DNA of 64,000 nt from Rosellinia necatrix (GCA_021209875.1 JAGYVD010000007.1:2294001-2358000); one strand, 5' to 3'; numbered from the stretch's first letter, positions 11,819-25,537 are shown. Notes: generated from the sequence alone by a model not told the origin. Made by a program: numbers and translations.

Positions 11819-14367
11819 CTAAAGCTGCTGTGCAAGGAAAGTAGGCAGCTCGCATTCGATATCGCGAAAAGTCTTGTTACCATATACTATGGAGCAAATG
11901 GCCGCGAGGATTCCATCTTCGTCAGCTCGGACTTGCTTCGTTGAATCACGGTCTCTTAACGTGAATGTCCTATCTTGTGCGGTCTGGAAATCGATCGTTA
12001 TCCCAAGTGGCGTACCGAGCTCATCGTTCCGGCTATAACGTTTACCGATTGACGCCTTAGAATCGTCGATGCGGTTAGAAATTCCAAGCTTGCCGAGTTT
12101 TTGGGATAACTCGTGACAAAATGGGTGGAACGCATAGTTATTAGAAAGGGGCAGGATGACAACCTTGGTTGGAGCAACAATGGGGGGGAACGACAGAACC
12201 TGATTGTAATTAGCGAGTATCATACCGTACCTAGGTAGGGCGAAAACACAACACTTACGCCACGGTCCTCGCCATTGTCGTCCTTCTCAGTCCCACGATG
12301 CCAGTAACAGTGCTCCATAAGCGCGCTGTGAGGTTGACGCTTAGTAAGCCGGCACAGCTTTGGTGCGTGGTTCGGCAAGGAAACTTACTAGAGTATTCTT
12401 CCAATGCCAAATGAGGGCTCAATTACATTGGGAATAAACTCCCGGACGTTCTCGGCCCTCGTCTTCTGCAAAATGCCAACAAGTTCCTCATGGATAGTCA
12501 CCGTGCCATCGCCAACGCCATCAACTTTAATAGTGAAAGAGCCATTAGAGCGTAGGTCTTTCGCGAGTTCTTCTCTTTCCGATTGGGTTGTGGCAACCAG
12601 CGCAGCTTCCACGGCTCTGCCGTCCTTTTGAAAATGTGGTCCAAACTTCTTCCTATACAACTCAATCTCCCACTCTGTTACTTCCATGGGTTCAGCAAGT
12701 TGCTGACGAACGGTAAGCGAGGCACCCGTCTTCTTTGCATGGACGCTTAGGTCATATGCGCTGCGATCCGCGCAACCAACGCATTCAATCCAACCGTACG
12801 AGGTTAGTAATTCGGCATCCCACTAGAATTCGGGCCGAGTCAGTAACTGTTATTCCATACGTAAGGGACCAAGCCCCCGGAAATCGATAAGCAAATTTTA
12901 GAGTTAGAGACTTAGCCACGAAGACGGTTGGGCTAAAGAGATGCCGCATGAACTAAATTTGGGGAAGGCAAGGGGTATGTAAAGCAAGGCTACTCACACA
13001 GTCGACGGCGTAATGTGCCATCTCGTTTGCCAGATGCTGCCTAAAGCGAATCTTAGTTTGATCCATGCCAATCTTCTCAAGGAAGAGCTGGATGCGAGCC
13101 AAAAAGTAGCCTAATGTCTCGTTGTCCACGGTGCCGTCCGCCACAGCCTCGCCGATTGTGACCTTCTGGGCTTGTGTTTCTCCTGACAGTTGAGTTTTCT
13201 TGTTCAAAAGGACCAGCTCAACATCCTTGACATCATTAAAGCGCGGGTGTTTCTTGCCACCTTGAGGGTCTACAAAATGCTCAATCTCCGCCATGAGAAA
13301 CTCGCGTACGCGCAACAAGCCCGATCGAGGAGAGATCTCATTTCGGTAAGACTTGCCGATAGAAGCGGAAGCGAAAGGCATCCGTTGTTGATTGAAATTG
13401 AGTAGCTTCGAAAAATTCAAGAGCTGGCCTTGGGCTGTCTCGGGGCGTAGGTAGCCGCGAAGATTGTTATTCGGGCCAATCCTCGTAGAAAACATGAGAT
13501 TGAAATCTACCGGGGGTAACGGCTGAGCGCGGGTGGCCGGGTTCTTGAGATTGTGCAACCGGATCAACTCGCCGAGCTCCTTCGTGTTATAATTGTCTAG
13601 TTTGGCCAGGATCTCCTGGTATTCTTTGACCTCGACATTCGGGAGGACGCGAGGTATGATAGTGTTCTTCTTATCGTGCTTTGTGTCTGGATCCTCCTCC
13701 TTGTTCTCGATTTGCTGGCCGCGCGCCTTTTTGTTACCATCGAGTCGCCTCTCTAGGGCGTCCCGGATGAAGTGGTCGGCACGGAAGATCTCGCCATTTT
13801 CGGGGTCTTTGCACATAGCATCAGCGAATTTTGCGACGTGACCGCTTGTCTTCAGCACCTCCACAGGGGTTAGGACACTGCAGTCGACTTCGAGCATGCC
13901 CTCCTCGAGGACAAAATGCTTGCGCCAGACATCGATGATGCCTTGCTGAAGGGCGCAGCCGGGAGGACCGTAATCGAAGAGGCCGGAGACGCCGCCGTAA
14001 ATCTGCAGACGGCAAAGGTCAGGCCTGCGCAGTGTATCGAGGGAGCGAGTCGTGGATCGGCCGGCGCATATTCACGTACCTCGAAACTTGGCGTATAGAA
14101 CATGCGCCGCCTCAGCATGTTATCGAAGGTGGCGCGGTCGAGGGGCTGGCCCGTCAAGGTGGTGGCCGTTCGCACCGTGACCGGCGGCAAGTTGCTGGCC
14201 GACGCTTTGGCGTATGACCGGAGGGATAGGGTGGACGGGTGGCATGATGCGTTAGATATCGGCGGAGTAAGAGATCTGGGGTGACCGATGATGGGGGGAG
14301 GCGGAGGATGGCGATAGCTTTTACGACCAGCTAGTAAGGGTCGGGGGAAGGGGTAAAAGGCCCGCAT
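11819..14367 (-). CDS. GRS1: glycyl-tRNA synthetase (class II, alpha2 type)
   Basis: Charges tRNA-Gly with glycine. Five exons: 14367-14080, 14002-12998, 12822-12389, 12325-12259 and 12199-11819. Introns are 77, 175, 63 and 59 bp with donors GTACGT, GTGAGT, GTAAGT and GTAAGT. Joined, they give 724 aa in one frame. Family landmarks are FYTPSFE-IYGGVSGLFDYGPPG across the first splice, LRPETAQG (about 281-288), motif 2 SYRNEISPRSGLLRVREF (about 314-331), motif 3 IEPSFGIGRILYALMEHCYW across the third splice, and the anticodon-binding domain from PPIVAPTKVVILPL to the end. The first ATG (14367) opens an R/S/P-rich leader of about 60 residues, typical of mitochondrial import. No ATG precedes the catalytic core at the place where a cytosolic form should start, so cytosolic enzyme may come from a near-cognate codon. 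Confidence 0.95.
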
Positions 14368-14524
14368 CAACCCGGTGGAAGAGATGTACTTATTATGCAC
14401 AATTGACCCTCAATTACCTTCAATTGTGCGTAAGCGGGTGCTATGATATGGGAGATACGCAAAACAAACAGATGGATATACCAGTAGAGGGGCACCGGCT
14501 ACCTACAAGATCAGAGCTTCATAT

Positions 14525-14630
14525 GTAGGTAGGTAGTAGGTAGGTAAGGTTAGGTAGGTAGGTAGGTAGGTAGGTAGGGTAGAGGTCAGGTAGGTAGTAA
14601 CTAGGTACTTACCTAGATAGGTAGGTAGCT
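14525..14630. repeat. imperfect TAGG (GTAG) microsatellite
   Basis: Repeated TAGG units interrupted by single-base changes, ending in an inverted TACCTAG..TAGGTAGG patch. The same unit recurs throughout the spacers of this window. Confidence 0.9.
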
Positions 14631-15481
14631 GATGGCAGAATATAGCTGCAACTCGGCCTGTAGCTAGAGGCACATGGGCGGTCAGCATGTCCAACTAACT
14701 TCTTGATGTATCTACCCACGTGACAAGTGCTACACTTAGCTATGAAGTACTTATCTGACTGCAGATTACCCCTCCATTAGCGTAGATTAGGTAGCTTAAG
14801 CTTCACAACAGCATGTACCTACCAAAAACCTATCTAGGTACCTATCTATCTATCTTAGGTACCAAGGTAGCAGGCGATTAATCAGTCGGCGTGATTGGAC
14901 GTCGAAAGGCGCGTGGTCTGTCTGGGCATAGTCACAGAACTAAAGTAAGTACCTAGGTACCTGTCTAAGTTGAATGGGTCCCGACCTCCCACTCAACTCG
15001 GATACATATATGGATATTCATGCACTGCCTTATGCAAATAACCATCCTTACCAGGCTTCTGGTATGCAGGTCAAACGCAAGTTTGAACCCTTGCTAGCCC
15101 AACCCTACCTGGTAGGCCAGAGGGTGGGTAGGTGACCTACCTACCTACCTAGGTAGATATTTCACTTACCCCAAGTAAGTAAGTACTTCATGTAACTGAA
15201 CTCCAAACACCCCCATTTTCACCCATTAACGCGTATGAGGTCGCGTCTTGGGTCCTCTATCACCTCCCTCCCTCATATCTCACATCATATTGCCCTCTTC
15301 ATAGCGCGTCTTCGCTATTGCAGCCACCATTGAAAGCGCCGACTGCGTATTTGGAACCGAACGCGAATAGGATGCAATTCCGCGACTTGTATTTTCAGTA
15401 GCAATTGGGTAATGTTCCGTTATGTCGTGGTAGTGGTTTGAAAGGATCTTTGGCTTCTTTTGATCTGACAATCCTCTTACA

Positions 15482-15530
15482 CACCCAACCGCCCACCCAA
15501 CCGCCCACCCAACCGTCCACCCAACCAACC
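15482..15530. repeat. 12-bp tandem repeat (CCCACCCAACCG unit)
   Basis: About four copies, the third and fourth with changes. It lies 240 bp before the ATG of the APSES gene, inside its probable leader. Confidence 0.85.
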
Positions 15531-15771
15531 TGGAGCGCATACCTACTACGTGCTGTACCTGCGGCATTGCCTCGTTACAGCTCTCATCTTGTTATCTGCT
15601 CTTAGCAGGGGCCATCACTGAAACAAACCTCTTCCCCTCCCCCCCTCTCCCTCTCCCTCTCTTCCTCCTCCTCCTCCCTAGATCCTTGATATCTAGACTG
15701 CGCCAGCTCAAATACAACCGCCGTGAACACGACAGCCTGAGCATATCACAGCAGCATACATCATCGTCGTC

Positions 15772-17990
15772 ATGGTTCAACCAGTGGTCGCAGCAAAACC
15801 TCCTGCCCAGCCTGGCATTTATAGTGCCACATACAGTGGTGTAAGTTGGCCCCCCTGGTCTTGTTCCTCAATCCCTCCCCTTCCCCCCTCCCCCTTCCCT
15901 CCTCCCAACTACTGCTAGCCTATCTACCTATTACGAACACTAGTAGCGATGCCTGACTGACCGCGATGCCCCTGTCCAGATCCCCGTCTACGAATATCAG
16001 TTCGGTCCAGAGCTCAAGGAACATGTCATGCGCCGTAAATCGGACAATTGGATCAATGCTACACATATCCTCAAATGCGCCGGCTTCGACAAGCCTGCCC
16101 GCACCCGTATCCTCGAGCGCGAGGTTCAGAAAGACGTCCACGAGAAGATACAGGGTGGGTATGGCAAGTACCAGGGTACCTGGATCCCGTTAGACGTGGG
16201 GGAACAGCTGGCACAGAGGAATAACATCTATGACCAACTCCGGCTCATCTTCGAATACACTCCAGGAGGCGAGAGCCCCCCCACCGGCTCCCCGTCATAC
16301 AAGCAAGCCTAAAGCACCCCGGAAACCAGCCGTGCCAAAATGGAACAGTATGTATTTCTCCACGGCCTAGTGATGGCCAGGGCCTTTGTGAAGCGCCTCT
16401 AATCGAGATCTGTTAGACCGCCCGCAGCCGCCACCGCCACCGCCGATGAGGGAGGAACTTGAGACTGCAAGTCAGCCGGTAAATGAGGACGATACGCCCG
16501 ACAATATTACCGTTGCCTCTGTGTCCTACATGGCAGAAGATGACCGTCACGATCTGCCTCATTTTCCTACTGGCCACCGGAAGAGAAATCGGGACGAGAC
16601 GATTCAGGATCTTACCGAACAACAACACTCTGTCTACGGCGACGAGCTTCTTGATTATTTTCTCCTCTCCCGCCAGGAGGAGCCCACCTTCCGGCCCGAA
16701 CCGCCCCCAAACTTCCAACCCGACTGGTATATCGATTCCGAAAGGCACAGTGCTCTCCATTGGGCAAGCGCTATGGGTGATGTGGACGTCATCAAACAGT
16801 TGAAACGATTCGGGGCGACTTTGGGGGCACAAAACTGCCGAGGAGAGACACCCTTCATGCGATCAGTCAATTTCACCAATTGTTATGAGAAGCAAACATT
16901 CCCTGCGGTAATGAAAGAACTCTTCGATACAATCGGTATTCGGGATGAATCCGGATGCACAGTCATCCATCATGCCGCCATAATGAAAAGCGGCAGGGTG
17001 CAGAGCCAGTCGTGTTCCCGTTATTACCTAGACAACATCTTGAATAGACTTCAGGAAACTCACGATGCCAACTACGTCCACCAGCTATTGGATGTACCAG
17101 ACCATAATGGCAATACCGCCTTACACTTAGCTGCTAAGGCGAAGGCTAGGAAATGCGTCCGCGCACTTCTCGGCCGTGGGGCTGCTTCAGATATTCCCAA
17201 CATAGAGGGCGTTCGCGCGGACGAGCTCATCAAGGAACTGAATGCGACTAGGAGTGTAAGAGAGCGGGCGCCACAGCGGTCTTCGTCGCCTTTCGCACCC
17301 GAGTCTCAGCGCCATGTTTCGTTTCGCGACGCGCTATCCGATTCTGTCACAAAGCTGGCGGTGCCATACAATTCGGCGGCTGCTAGCACCGTCCAGAACA
17401 CGATTACGCCGCTCGTACTCGAAAAGTTTCAGAAATTAGCCCGTAATTATGAGGACGAGTGGAAGGAGAAAATCGAAGCAGAGAACGAAGCCCGTCGGCT
17501 ATTGGGCAACACGCAGAACGAACTGTCCGCGGTGCGTCAGCACATAACAGAGCTCGAGGCTTGCCTTGAAACGCCAGAGGAGGCGGAGAAGGCAATCAAC
17601 GACGCCATCATAGCCCAGGAACAAGTCTTATCCTTATTAGCGAACCAAAGTCGGTATCACGTACAAGCTTCAGTCGAGCAGAGCCTGGCATTTATGAATG
17701 GTGATCAAGGCGAAGATTCGTACGAGGTTCGACTCAGGCTCGCCCACGAACTCAGCGAGCTCGTTCGCCGACAGAGAGAGGCAGAACAGGAATATGTGAA
17801 TGCATTAGGCCACTCTGGCACCGGTGAAAAAATCGACAAATACCGTCGGCTTTTGAAGCAATGCTTAGACCGCCAAGACGCAGAGAATCTCGATACGAAA
17901 TTAGATGATCTAATTGAGATGATGGAAGAAGAACGGAATGAGGGAATGGTAGTACTGCCCGACCAAGGAGAGCCTATGATGATATGTTGA
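15772..17990 (+). CDS. mbp1: Mbp1-type APSES-ankyrin transcription factor (frameshifted at a C7 run)
   Basis: DNA-binding subunit of an MBF-like G1/S regulator acting in the nucleus. Exons are 15772-15840, 15980-16347 and 16417-17990; introns are 139 and 69 bp with GTAAGT and GTATGT donors and CTGAC/CTAAT branches. An N-terminal APSES/KilA-N domain follows the first splice (YSG-IPVYEYQFGPELKEHV, then RRKSDNWINATHILKCAGF). A proline-rich linker comes next. Two ankyrin-type blocks follow (HSALHWASAMGDVDVIKQLK; NGNTALHLAAKAKARKCVRALL), then a coiled-coil C-terminus. Within exon 2 the frame breaks at seven Cs (16276-16282): as given, translation stops at the TAA after SPSYKQA. With six Cs it would read PPPAPRHTSKPKAPRKPAVPKWN, as expected for the family, and the whole gene would be 669 codons. 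An assembly error is more likely than real loss. Confidence 0.88.
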
Positions 17991-20814
17991 GCTTTCTAAG
18001 CGTTTTGGACGGATTAATCAAGCCGCCTTACCCATTCACGTTACTTTGTTCTCAATGACATTGACCACGCAGCCATGATTAAAATTGCTGTATATAATTA
18101 GCGTGGCGGTCTCGGTTTCAAGACGAGTGTTCAATATTTCGCAAGAGAATAACTAGCCACATAAGGCAGCTTATAAGGTAGCTTATGAGGTGAGATTTTT
18201 TTTTTTTCTTTCTCAGTAACTGGTTAGTGATGTTTGGCGCACAAACAACACCAAGAAAGGGAAAGAAAACGCTTTAGATAGCTCACTTACATTGTGTACT
18301 AGACCTAGGCAATATGAGTTTATCCAAGGTTCGATTAAGTATATCGCTGCATATTTCCGTGCCTCTGTACCCCGCCACAACATCCCAGCCGTAACTATCA
18401 CGCTACACACTCTCATAGCATATCTTTATATTACATCCTAGCAGAAACGACACAGTGGAGTATCCTATAAGAGGGTATGGAAGCATAACGAATGCCTTCG
18501 GCCTCCAAGCGAGATAGATGACGAAGTTGAAATGTCCTCAATCTCTCAAATATACCTCATGTGTATTGCACTCTTGGGCACACGACAACAGTTTCCTCCT
18601 ATAAGTTAGTACTTAGGTGCTTCCCAAAGGAAACACAAGCTTGTCAGGTGCTATTACCCTATTCCACAAGGTACCCAAGTACCCCCTAGGTCACCTACCG
18701 GTAGGAAACATATAGTTATGAACAAGGGGGCGGTCCCCCAACAGACGTTCCCACTAGATGACCCTCGTGGCTCAGTGGTAAAGTAGTCGGCAGGATAAAC
18801 ACTTGTGCCAGAGGCAGGGCCATAGGCATTCAAGGGTTTTCCGGTCCCGGAAACTGAGCATGTCTTAAGCCGCGGATTCTTTTTTGATAATTTTTAGGCA
18901 ACCAGTTCGAGTTTGACTCCTGGCTTCTCCCCCCCCCTCTCTCTCGCGTCTCTCCCTTACACAACTCTCTCTCACTCTCTCGCCTTCATACTCCAATTGA
19001 TCTGACGCGACTATCAAGGCAGGACGTGTTATTGTAGAGAGTATATCAAATATAGCCCGCCTCGTAGATTATCCATGTATCGGCTGGAGCCAATTCCCCT
19101 TTACTAACCCTGGGTATTTCTCAGTTTCACGATTTACATGTCGCATGTGATTAGTTAAAGCCCATCCATATTTTATCTCATAAAAAACGTACCTTCCTGA
19201 GAACGGACGTATATCTATCTGCGTCTTTATTGGTGGTGAGATTAGTGCTAGACCACCTCTAGACACATGACAATTGTTGTCACCACATTATGCTATTAAT
19301 AAGCGTGCCCGAGACTCGATCCCTAGGCATCCATGAGAAAGGCGTAATGTGATGGACTTTTTCAGGCCCGTGATAGGCAAGTAACCTCCTCGTCCGTCCG
19401 GTAAGACAGACTTACTACCAGCACAGGCAATATCCCCGTGTAAGCTGCTTGAGGAGAACCTCGGCCTGGTTATTCCGATAGAACATACCTTCTGATTCTG
19501 ATGCCGCACCGCTAGTTCCAGGGTATCTCATGGTCGGGCCGTCAATCCCTAATGAAAACATAGTAAGTACTAATACGTTGGGCGTCCCCTCAATTCTACC
19601 GACCCTCGATCGGCCCGACGATCGGGACGAATGATGATGCTAGCCAGCCAGCCAGCCGTAACGACAGTCGCATCGCATCGCATCGCTTCGCATCCCTAGA
19701 AGCTTGGCTGCGTAATATTATCGAGTCGGTCCGCTGGTCTCGTCTCCCAATGTCCGTCAACAGTCACGGCAGGACAAGACGAGCTTATGATCCCCGCTCC
19801 GCCGACTTTGCCCCGACGCTCGACCTAGGTGGTGAGGGGGTTAGCGATACCGAGATAGGAGGACGTTGGAGGGCAGCGGGCCGACAAGAGGCGGCCGATC
19901 GACAAACCGTTTACTAAAGACGTCACCGACCGGAAGATCTGATGGTCGTGCGCGCGCGTTGATTGTTCTGGTCCCATCCAATCCATCGCCCGGCAGATTC
20001 GGTAGGCACTCGTAGTAATCTCGAGCCTGACTCAGCAGATGCGGTTCCCGCAGCCAGAGGTCGCCGGGAGCGCGTGCACCGCCAGAGGGTTCAAGGAACC
20101 GCCCGCGATTTACTTGCGAGGGATGAAGTCTTTTTTTTTTTTTTTTTTTCAGCTCGTTTTAGGGACAACGATATATTGGGTCGACGAGAGCAGCTCGTAT
20201 CCCTTCGCCGGGGGGAGGGGGGGTTTTACGAAACTTACTTAAGCACCAATTCTCACCAACGCGAGAAGCGGAAAGGTTTGATAGAACAATTTGCGGATGA
20301 TGTAAGCGGAATGACTCTTCCGGGTAATCATACACTTTTTTATTTGCGCATGAATGGGTGCTCGTGCGTGTCTGCATGCATTGATAGTAGTAGTAGGTAG
20401 ATAAAATAGATGTCGAATGCAAGAAGTGAGCTTTTTTTCTTCTTTTTTTTGCTGCCGCCTTAACAGGCCCGATTAGCAGCGACCCAGACATCACCTACCG
20501 AAAAGTCAAAGCGGAATGGAGTAGGACGCAGAAGAGGTTGGAGAGTCTAGAACCAACTCCTCGTGATATTTGGGGGCGAGAAAGAAAAACGGACAAATGC
20601 GGTAATTTTGTCCCTTCTCGAGGGGGGGCCTTCTACCTCCCCCCGGCTGCTACGGTACGCACGCGGTGGTACGGGAGGGCTCTACCGGCGCCAAAGGCAA
20701 ACGCGAGTCGTGACTCGGTGCAGCGGTATGCTCTGCGGTTTTACCTATACCGTGCGTAGAGGATGAGCGGGAGAGGAACGACAAGAGAAAAGGCATCTTA
20801 TTTGTCACGATTGT

Positions 20815-20907
20815 GGATGTGGGTATGTGTATGTGTGGGTATGTGTATGTGTATGTGTGTGTATGTGTATGTGTGTATATGTGCGTATGTGTGTGTGCGT
20901 GTGTGTT
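20815..20907. repeat. GT/TATG-rich microsatellite
   Basis: Alternating TATGTG/TGTGTG units over about 90 bp. The complementary strand reads as an HTHTHTY ORF, which is an artefact of the repeat. Confidence 0.95.
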
Positions 20908-23900
20908 CACCGCGGAGTTGAGATAGCATGGTATGGCATGTAAGACAGTGGACGACGCCTGACAGTGGACGACACCTAGAAGCAGCGGGAGGCGTAATTG
21001 AAAAAAAAAAAAAAAAAAGACCGGTCAGCCCTATTCGGCGTAGATGGAGATGGCCTCGCGGCAGGAATTAACGTGTACTTTTAATGTCTGGTGTGGACCG
21101 TCGGGGCTCTCTCGATGGCAAAGGGCCCTCAGAGGCTCCACGGCAACAGCACCCAGACCTGGGTCGTCTATCTGGTGATTGGGCTGGACGGAACGATAGC
21201 GCGCGATCGGGGTTGCTCCAACTAACAGCCAGGGGCCGGGGGCTCGGGTCTCGTAGGGCTGAAAGGGCACGGCGGAAACAGGATGACCCTGGACGATCAT
21301 TGGTGAGCCAGGACGTCAAGTACACACGACTATCGCCACGGTCCCATCGTGCATGCGTCAGCGCATCTCCGTATCCCAAACCAGCGAGTCCCAAACCGGT
21401 GTAGGTGCGCCGCCGTGGAGCCACGTCACGGTCGTGTCGGCCGGCGTTGTGGTTGGGGGCGCCAATAACAACGGCCGCCACAGGGAATAAGACGGTAGAT
21501 GCTCGTGCAGACCGGGTGTAGACCAGACACGGACCAGATCCAGACGCAGTACCTATTGAGTAGGTATGCATTGGCAGCATTGGCAATTGCTGATTGCCCT
21601 CGGGACGGATAGCCCACCTACAAGTACCTATAAATGGTGTAAGTGGTGGAGGAGGGCCGGTAGCGAATCATGTCCCGTACCGGCGTCCTGGTGACAACTT
21701 GTATTATGCATCCGCGTCGTTCAATAGTGTAGCGTAGAACTGGCTTGGCACTTAAGGTATTGATAGAAACCGGAGAGACAGACCTCTAGATAGATGGGTA
21801 GTAAACGGTTCCCCAGTAAAGGGGGGGGCGTATTACAGCAGCAGTATTGGAAGTATGTAGATCATTTCGCAAACTTTGACGGGTTTAACTGACTGAGCGG
21901 TGGAGGACGCGGTAAGAACCGGATTTTGGGATTTTCGGATGCTTTATTTTTATTTTTAATTCTTTTTTGTTATCTTTCTTAATCTTGTTTTTTTTACACT
22001 ATTCTTCTGCCTCCCATCCCATCAGCTGATGGCTAACCACTCTTCCATGGTACCTACCTAGTCGCTGAATGCTCACAGTCAAAGAGCCCGGGCCGGCCCA
22101 GCGATTGGCGGAAGCAAGGGGGCGCAGTCGTGACGATCCGACCAGCGAGGAGCCGAGAAATGCCTCTCAAGTACCATTGGCATTTTATCAAGCTTCCTTC
22201 TTAGGCCTTGCCCGAGGTGTCGTATTCCATATTCCCCGAGCATAAGACGGTTCAGTCGCCGACGGATCACACTACGGTACCCAAGAGCCGACCAGAGTTG
22301 GATCAAACCAGGTCAGTTCAACGCAGTCGAACCCAGGCGGGTAAGGCGAGGAACGCCAAGAGGGCTAGCCTATATATATGTAAAAAGTATACATACACTA
22401 GTAGTATTAACGTCTAATCTAGGAAGTATACATACACTACATAGATACACTACATAGATACTCTGCCACACCGTAAGTGGTATATGTACATATCTGCCAG
22501 TCTGCCCACTGCCTGTATGTACCCCATATGCGTGGCGCTCGCACCGAGATCCACAACCTTACGATGCGAGATGATGGATGATGTGGTGGGCGCTCCAATA
22601 CACTACTGCCGGCCGCCGGGCTCCTGCGCGACGAACCCCAGCCCACAGATCTGAGGGTAGTGGTAGTGGTGGAGGCGGTGGTGGAGGTGGAGGAGATGGT
22701 GGTCTTAGGTAGTGGCTGGAAATGCGCGAGGCTCTTAGCTTCCGTCGTGCGGCGTCGGGAAGAACCAAGTCCCTTTCAAGCCCCCAATCTGATCGCCACT
22801 TGCGATTCCCAATGGGAACACGTCCTGGAGCGAAGTCATCACCGGTAGGCCTCAGTGGCCCGAGGAGCGGTGAGATGACGAAGCCAGCCACCAATGGGTC
22901 TTTGCTTCACGTCGCGCAGTGAGGAGAAGAGGAAGCCCAGGGTTCGTGTTACTGGCCTCCTCCGTCGCTTACACATAAAAAAAACAAAAATAAAAAATAA
23001 AAAAAAAACTGTATGGTTTGGTCAGGTCTGTCTCGGTAAGATGAGGGGTTGGAGGCCCATATCTCCATGTAGGTAGGTAGGTATGTAAACTGGCGTACCG
23101 GCTTCACGGCGAGACATACGGCACCGGCGGTCATCATCATTGTCCTCCTCTGTCCTACCATGGTCGTGAAATGAGATAGAGGTTTGTAGTTGGCGGTTCA
23201 CCGTACCGGCTACCGCACCGGCCAGACGACAGGAGGTCGTCGGATATCACCTGATGGACGACAGATAACTAAACCACCTTGCGTGTCGTACATCGTCACA
23301 TGCAATAACAATATCCGCAGAATACGCAACATGTGCAGGTAGCATGGAGGTCCCATGCGCCCGCACCTGCATTATCACTTCAGCTTGCCTATCCTAGAAG
23401 CTGGGGAAGATGTGATTGATCAGGTCATTAAGGCTGAAAGTCCTAAGCATATACCCGACCTGACGTCGCATCTCCTTCGGTATTCAGGATACCACTGGCG
23501 AGCTTCGCAGGATAGGACAGCCGGAAGGCCCCATCTCGGCAAAGTAGGTAACTAGCTTGCCAGCATGGGGTGGGTGGGTAGATGTGAGTGAGTGTACACT
23601 ATTGTCCACCTTCTACCTTCCTCCATGTAGATTGATTTTTAGAGCTTATAAGCGGTCATAATGGCCATCATATATGTACAAGTAGTTATATTTATACCTA
23701 TCTAGCTTCTTGTCTCAGTCTCGTCATGCCCCCCTCACAGTACCGACATGTCCGCTCAGAAAGAATAACCGAGTGCGAACCTGATACGATATTCAATATG
23801 ATCCAAGGTCAATCAATAAATCAATATCTACCTGCCTCGGCAATATTCATATCCCAGGGTAACATCCAAGTTGCCGGGGGGACGGCGGTAACTTCGAATG

Positions 23901-24181
23901 CAGTGCACCAGCGGGGATTACTCTAGACTACTGTACTTCGTAGGGCTACAGGGATGGTCCAGGGTATCTCTTCGGTAATTCGATGGGGTTTGGGGCATGT
24001 AGTGTGCATAACTACAATGTAAACGTTGTGACCCTCGTTCATATGCAGCCCTCGAAGCCATATTAGCTTGTACAGTCTCATTAACCTCTCACACGGTAAA
24101 GAATACAGTGCCTATAACTCTATAGCGGCCACCAGTTAGCTAGCTGCCTCAGGTACCTATACTTATTGGTAGGTTAGGTAG

Positions 24182-24201
24182 ATATATATATATATATATA
24201 T
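24182..24201. repeat. TA dinucleotide run
   Basis: About ten TA units next to a TAGGTAGGTTAGGTAG patch. Confidence 0.9.
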
Positions 24202-25537
24202 GTACCTCCTTTCCACCATAGCTGCCATTATGCCATACTACCGACCTCCCTGCTTAGGCAGGTTACCTGTTTGTGGTAGTTATTAATAGTGGCCGAGTAT
24301 CTGTGTGCCTGCCAGACCGTGTCAGTCTTTTGCCACAAGAAACCAGCTTTTGGATTCCCATGACGCAAAATTTTCTCTGGTTTGATAACACAAATACACT
24401 ACAACACCTTCTCTCACCCCGGCCCCCAAATGACGCTATGTAAGTGCCGTTGGGTGGTAGTATGGTGATACATGCGTAATACTCAATCAGGGTGATCTTC
24501 ATTCGACCTTCCTACCAAGGCACGATGTGGCTTTACCGTATGCAGACGCTATTCAGGTACGGTTGGGGGAGCGCCCATGTCAACGAGTCGATACCAGCGA
24601 TACCAGACTGCCAGTGTCGGTCCCCCCATGTCGGTTCAGCCGGTGATCAACGCAACCCTTGAATCCTTCCGGCGGCGTTTAAGGCCACCGCACCGTACGT
24701 AGTCGGTTATCGACTGCGCACCGCTACGTACGCGACAACACGACGACGGGACGGTACAAGCCTGCCCAGTGAGGCACTTATTGAGTTATTGGGTTTCCGC
24801 CCGCCTCAAGATGTTGACATCTCGCCTCGCGGTCATCTCCCTCAACCGTACCGCCCCATGCCCTTGTCCCTCTCGGCCCCAATCAAGAAAGACAATAGCT
24901 AATGTAGATTCGGATTCCGACACCACCACATCCCGGACCCTGCCCAGCCAACCCTCCTTATGCTTAGTGCTTAGGGCAGTAACATATTTACACGTATCAA
25001 GTATGTGCATCACGAGGCATCGAGCAAATACACATGCAGGTTAAATACACAACGTCCGTTTATCAGCCAAGTCTTTTTTTCTCCACGTCAATCGGTTGTT
25101 AGTATCAATAAACGCCTTTGCATGATCTGCACCTAAGACATTACCTTACTATTATAGTGTGGTCATACTAGGTAAGTACTTAGTTAGCCCCATACCGCCC
25201 AGGTAGTGCACTACTTGACTGCTTGTAAGTCATTAGGGGGGAGGCACTATAACCAAAAGCTACTGGCCAATTGCTGGGCAGGTTCAGCTCCTCTCCTTTC
25301 TCAGTCGCCCCCGGCCCCATTGTGGTGATAAACACGGTTACCTCCAGTCAAGCTGCACGGCATGCCTAGAATGGAACGCCTTACATCTATTATGTTGCAG
25401 TGTGCGAATGTACGGTATTGGCTGTCGGACCATCTCGTCTCAGCTGGCCCTTTTCTCACCTCCCCAATACCGTCCCCTCAAGCGAGTGGCGTAGATGTGC
25501 CGATCCAAGCAAACTTGGTCTACGAGACAGCAGTAGC

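Larger units (their letters stand above)
14368..15771. promoter_or_regulatory. divergent promoter region of glycyl-tRNA synthetase and the APSES gene
   Basis: The 1.4-kb head-to-head spacer is rich in TAGG/CCTA arrays and copies of the CCTAGG-centred palindrome. The last 347 nt before the APSES ATG (15425-15771) contain no ATG on the + strand and have CT-rich blocks (15632-15680). They probably represent its 5' leader. Confidence 0.5.

Noticed and set aside
18760..18930. tRNA-like sequence: perfect A-box TGGCTCAGTGG at 18768-18778 and a partial B-box near 18904
   Set aside because: The acceptor stem finds no partner, no anticodon arm of normal size folds, and a T6 run lies between the boxes. 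At best a decayed tRNA-related sequence.
20650..20910. ORF of HTHTHTY repeats on the minus strand
   Set aside because: Direct translation of the GT microsatellite.
21068..21586. 172-codon minus-strand ORF overlapping others on both strands
   Set aside because: Random-looking R/P/S-rich sequence, no recognisable motif, overlapped by an equally long + strand ORF.
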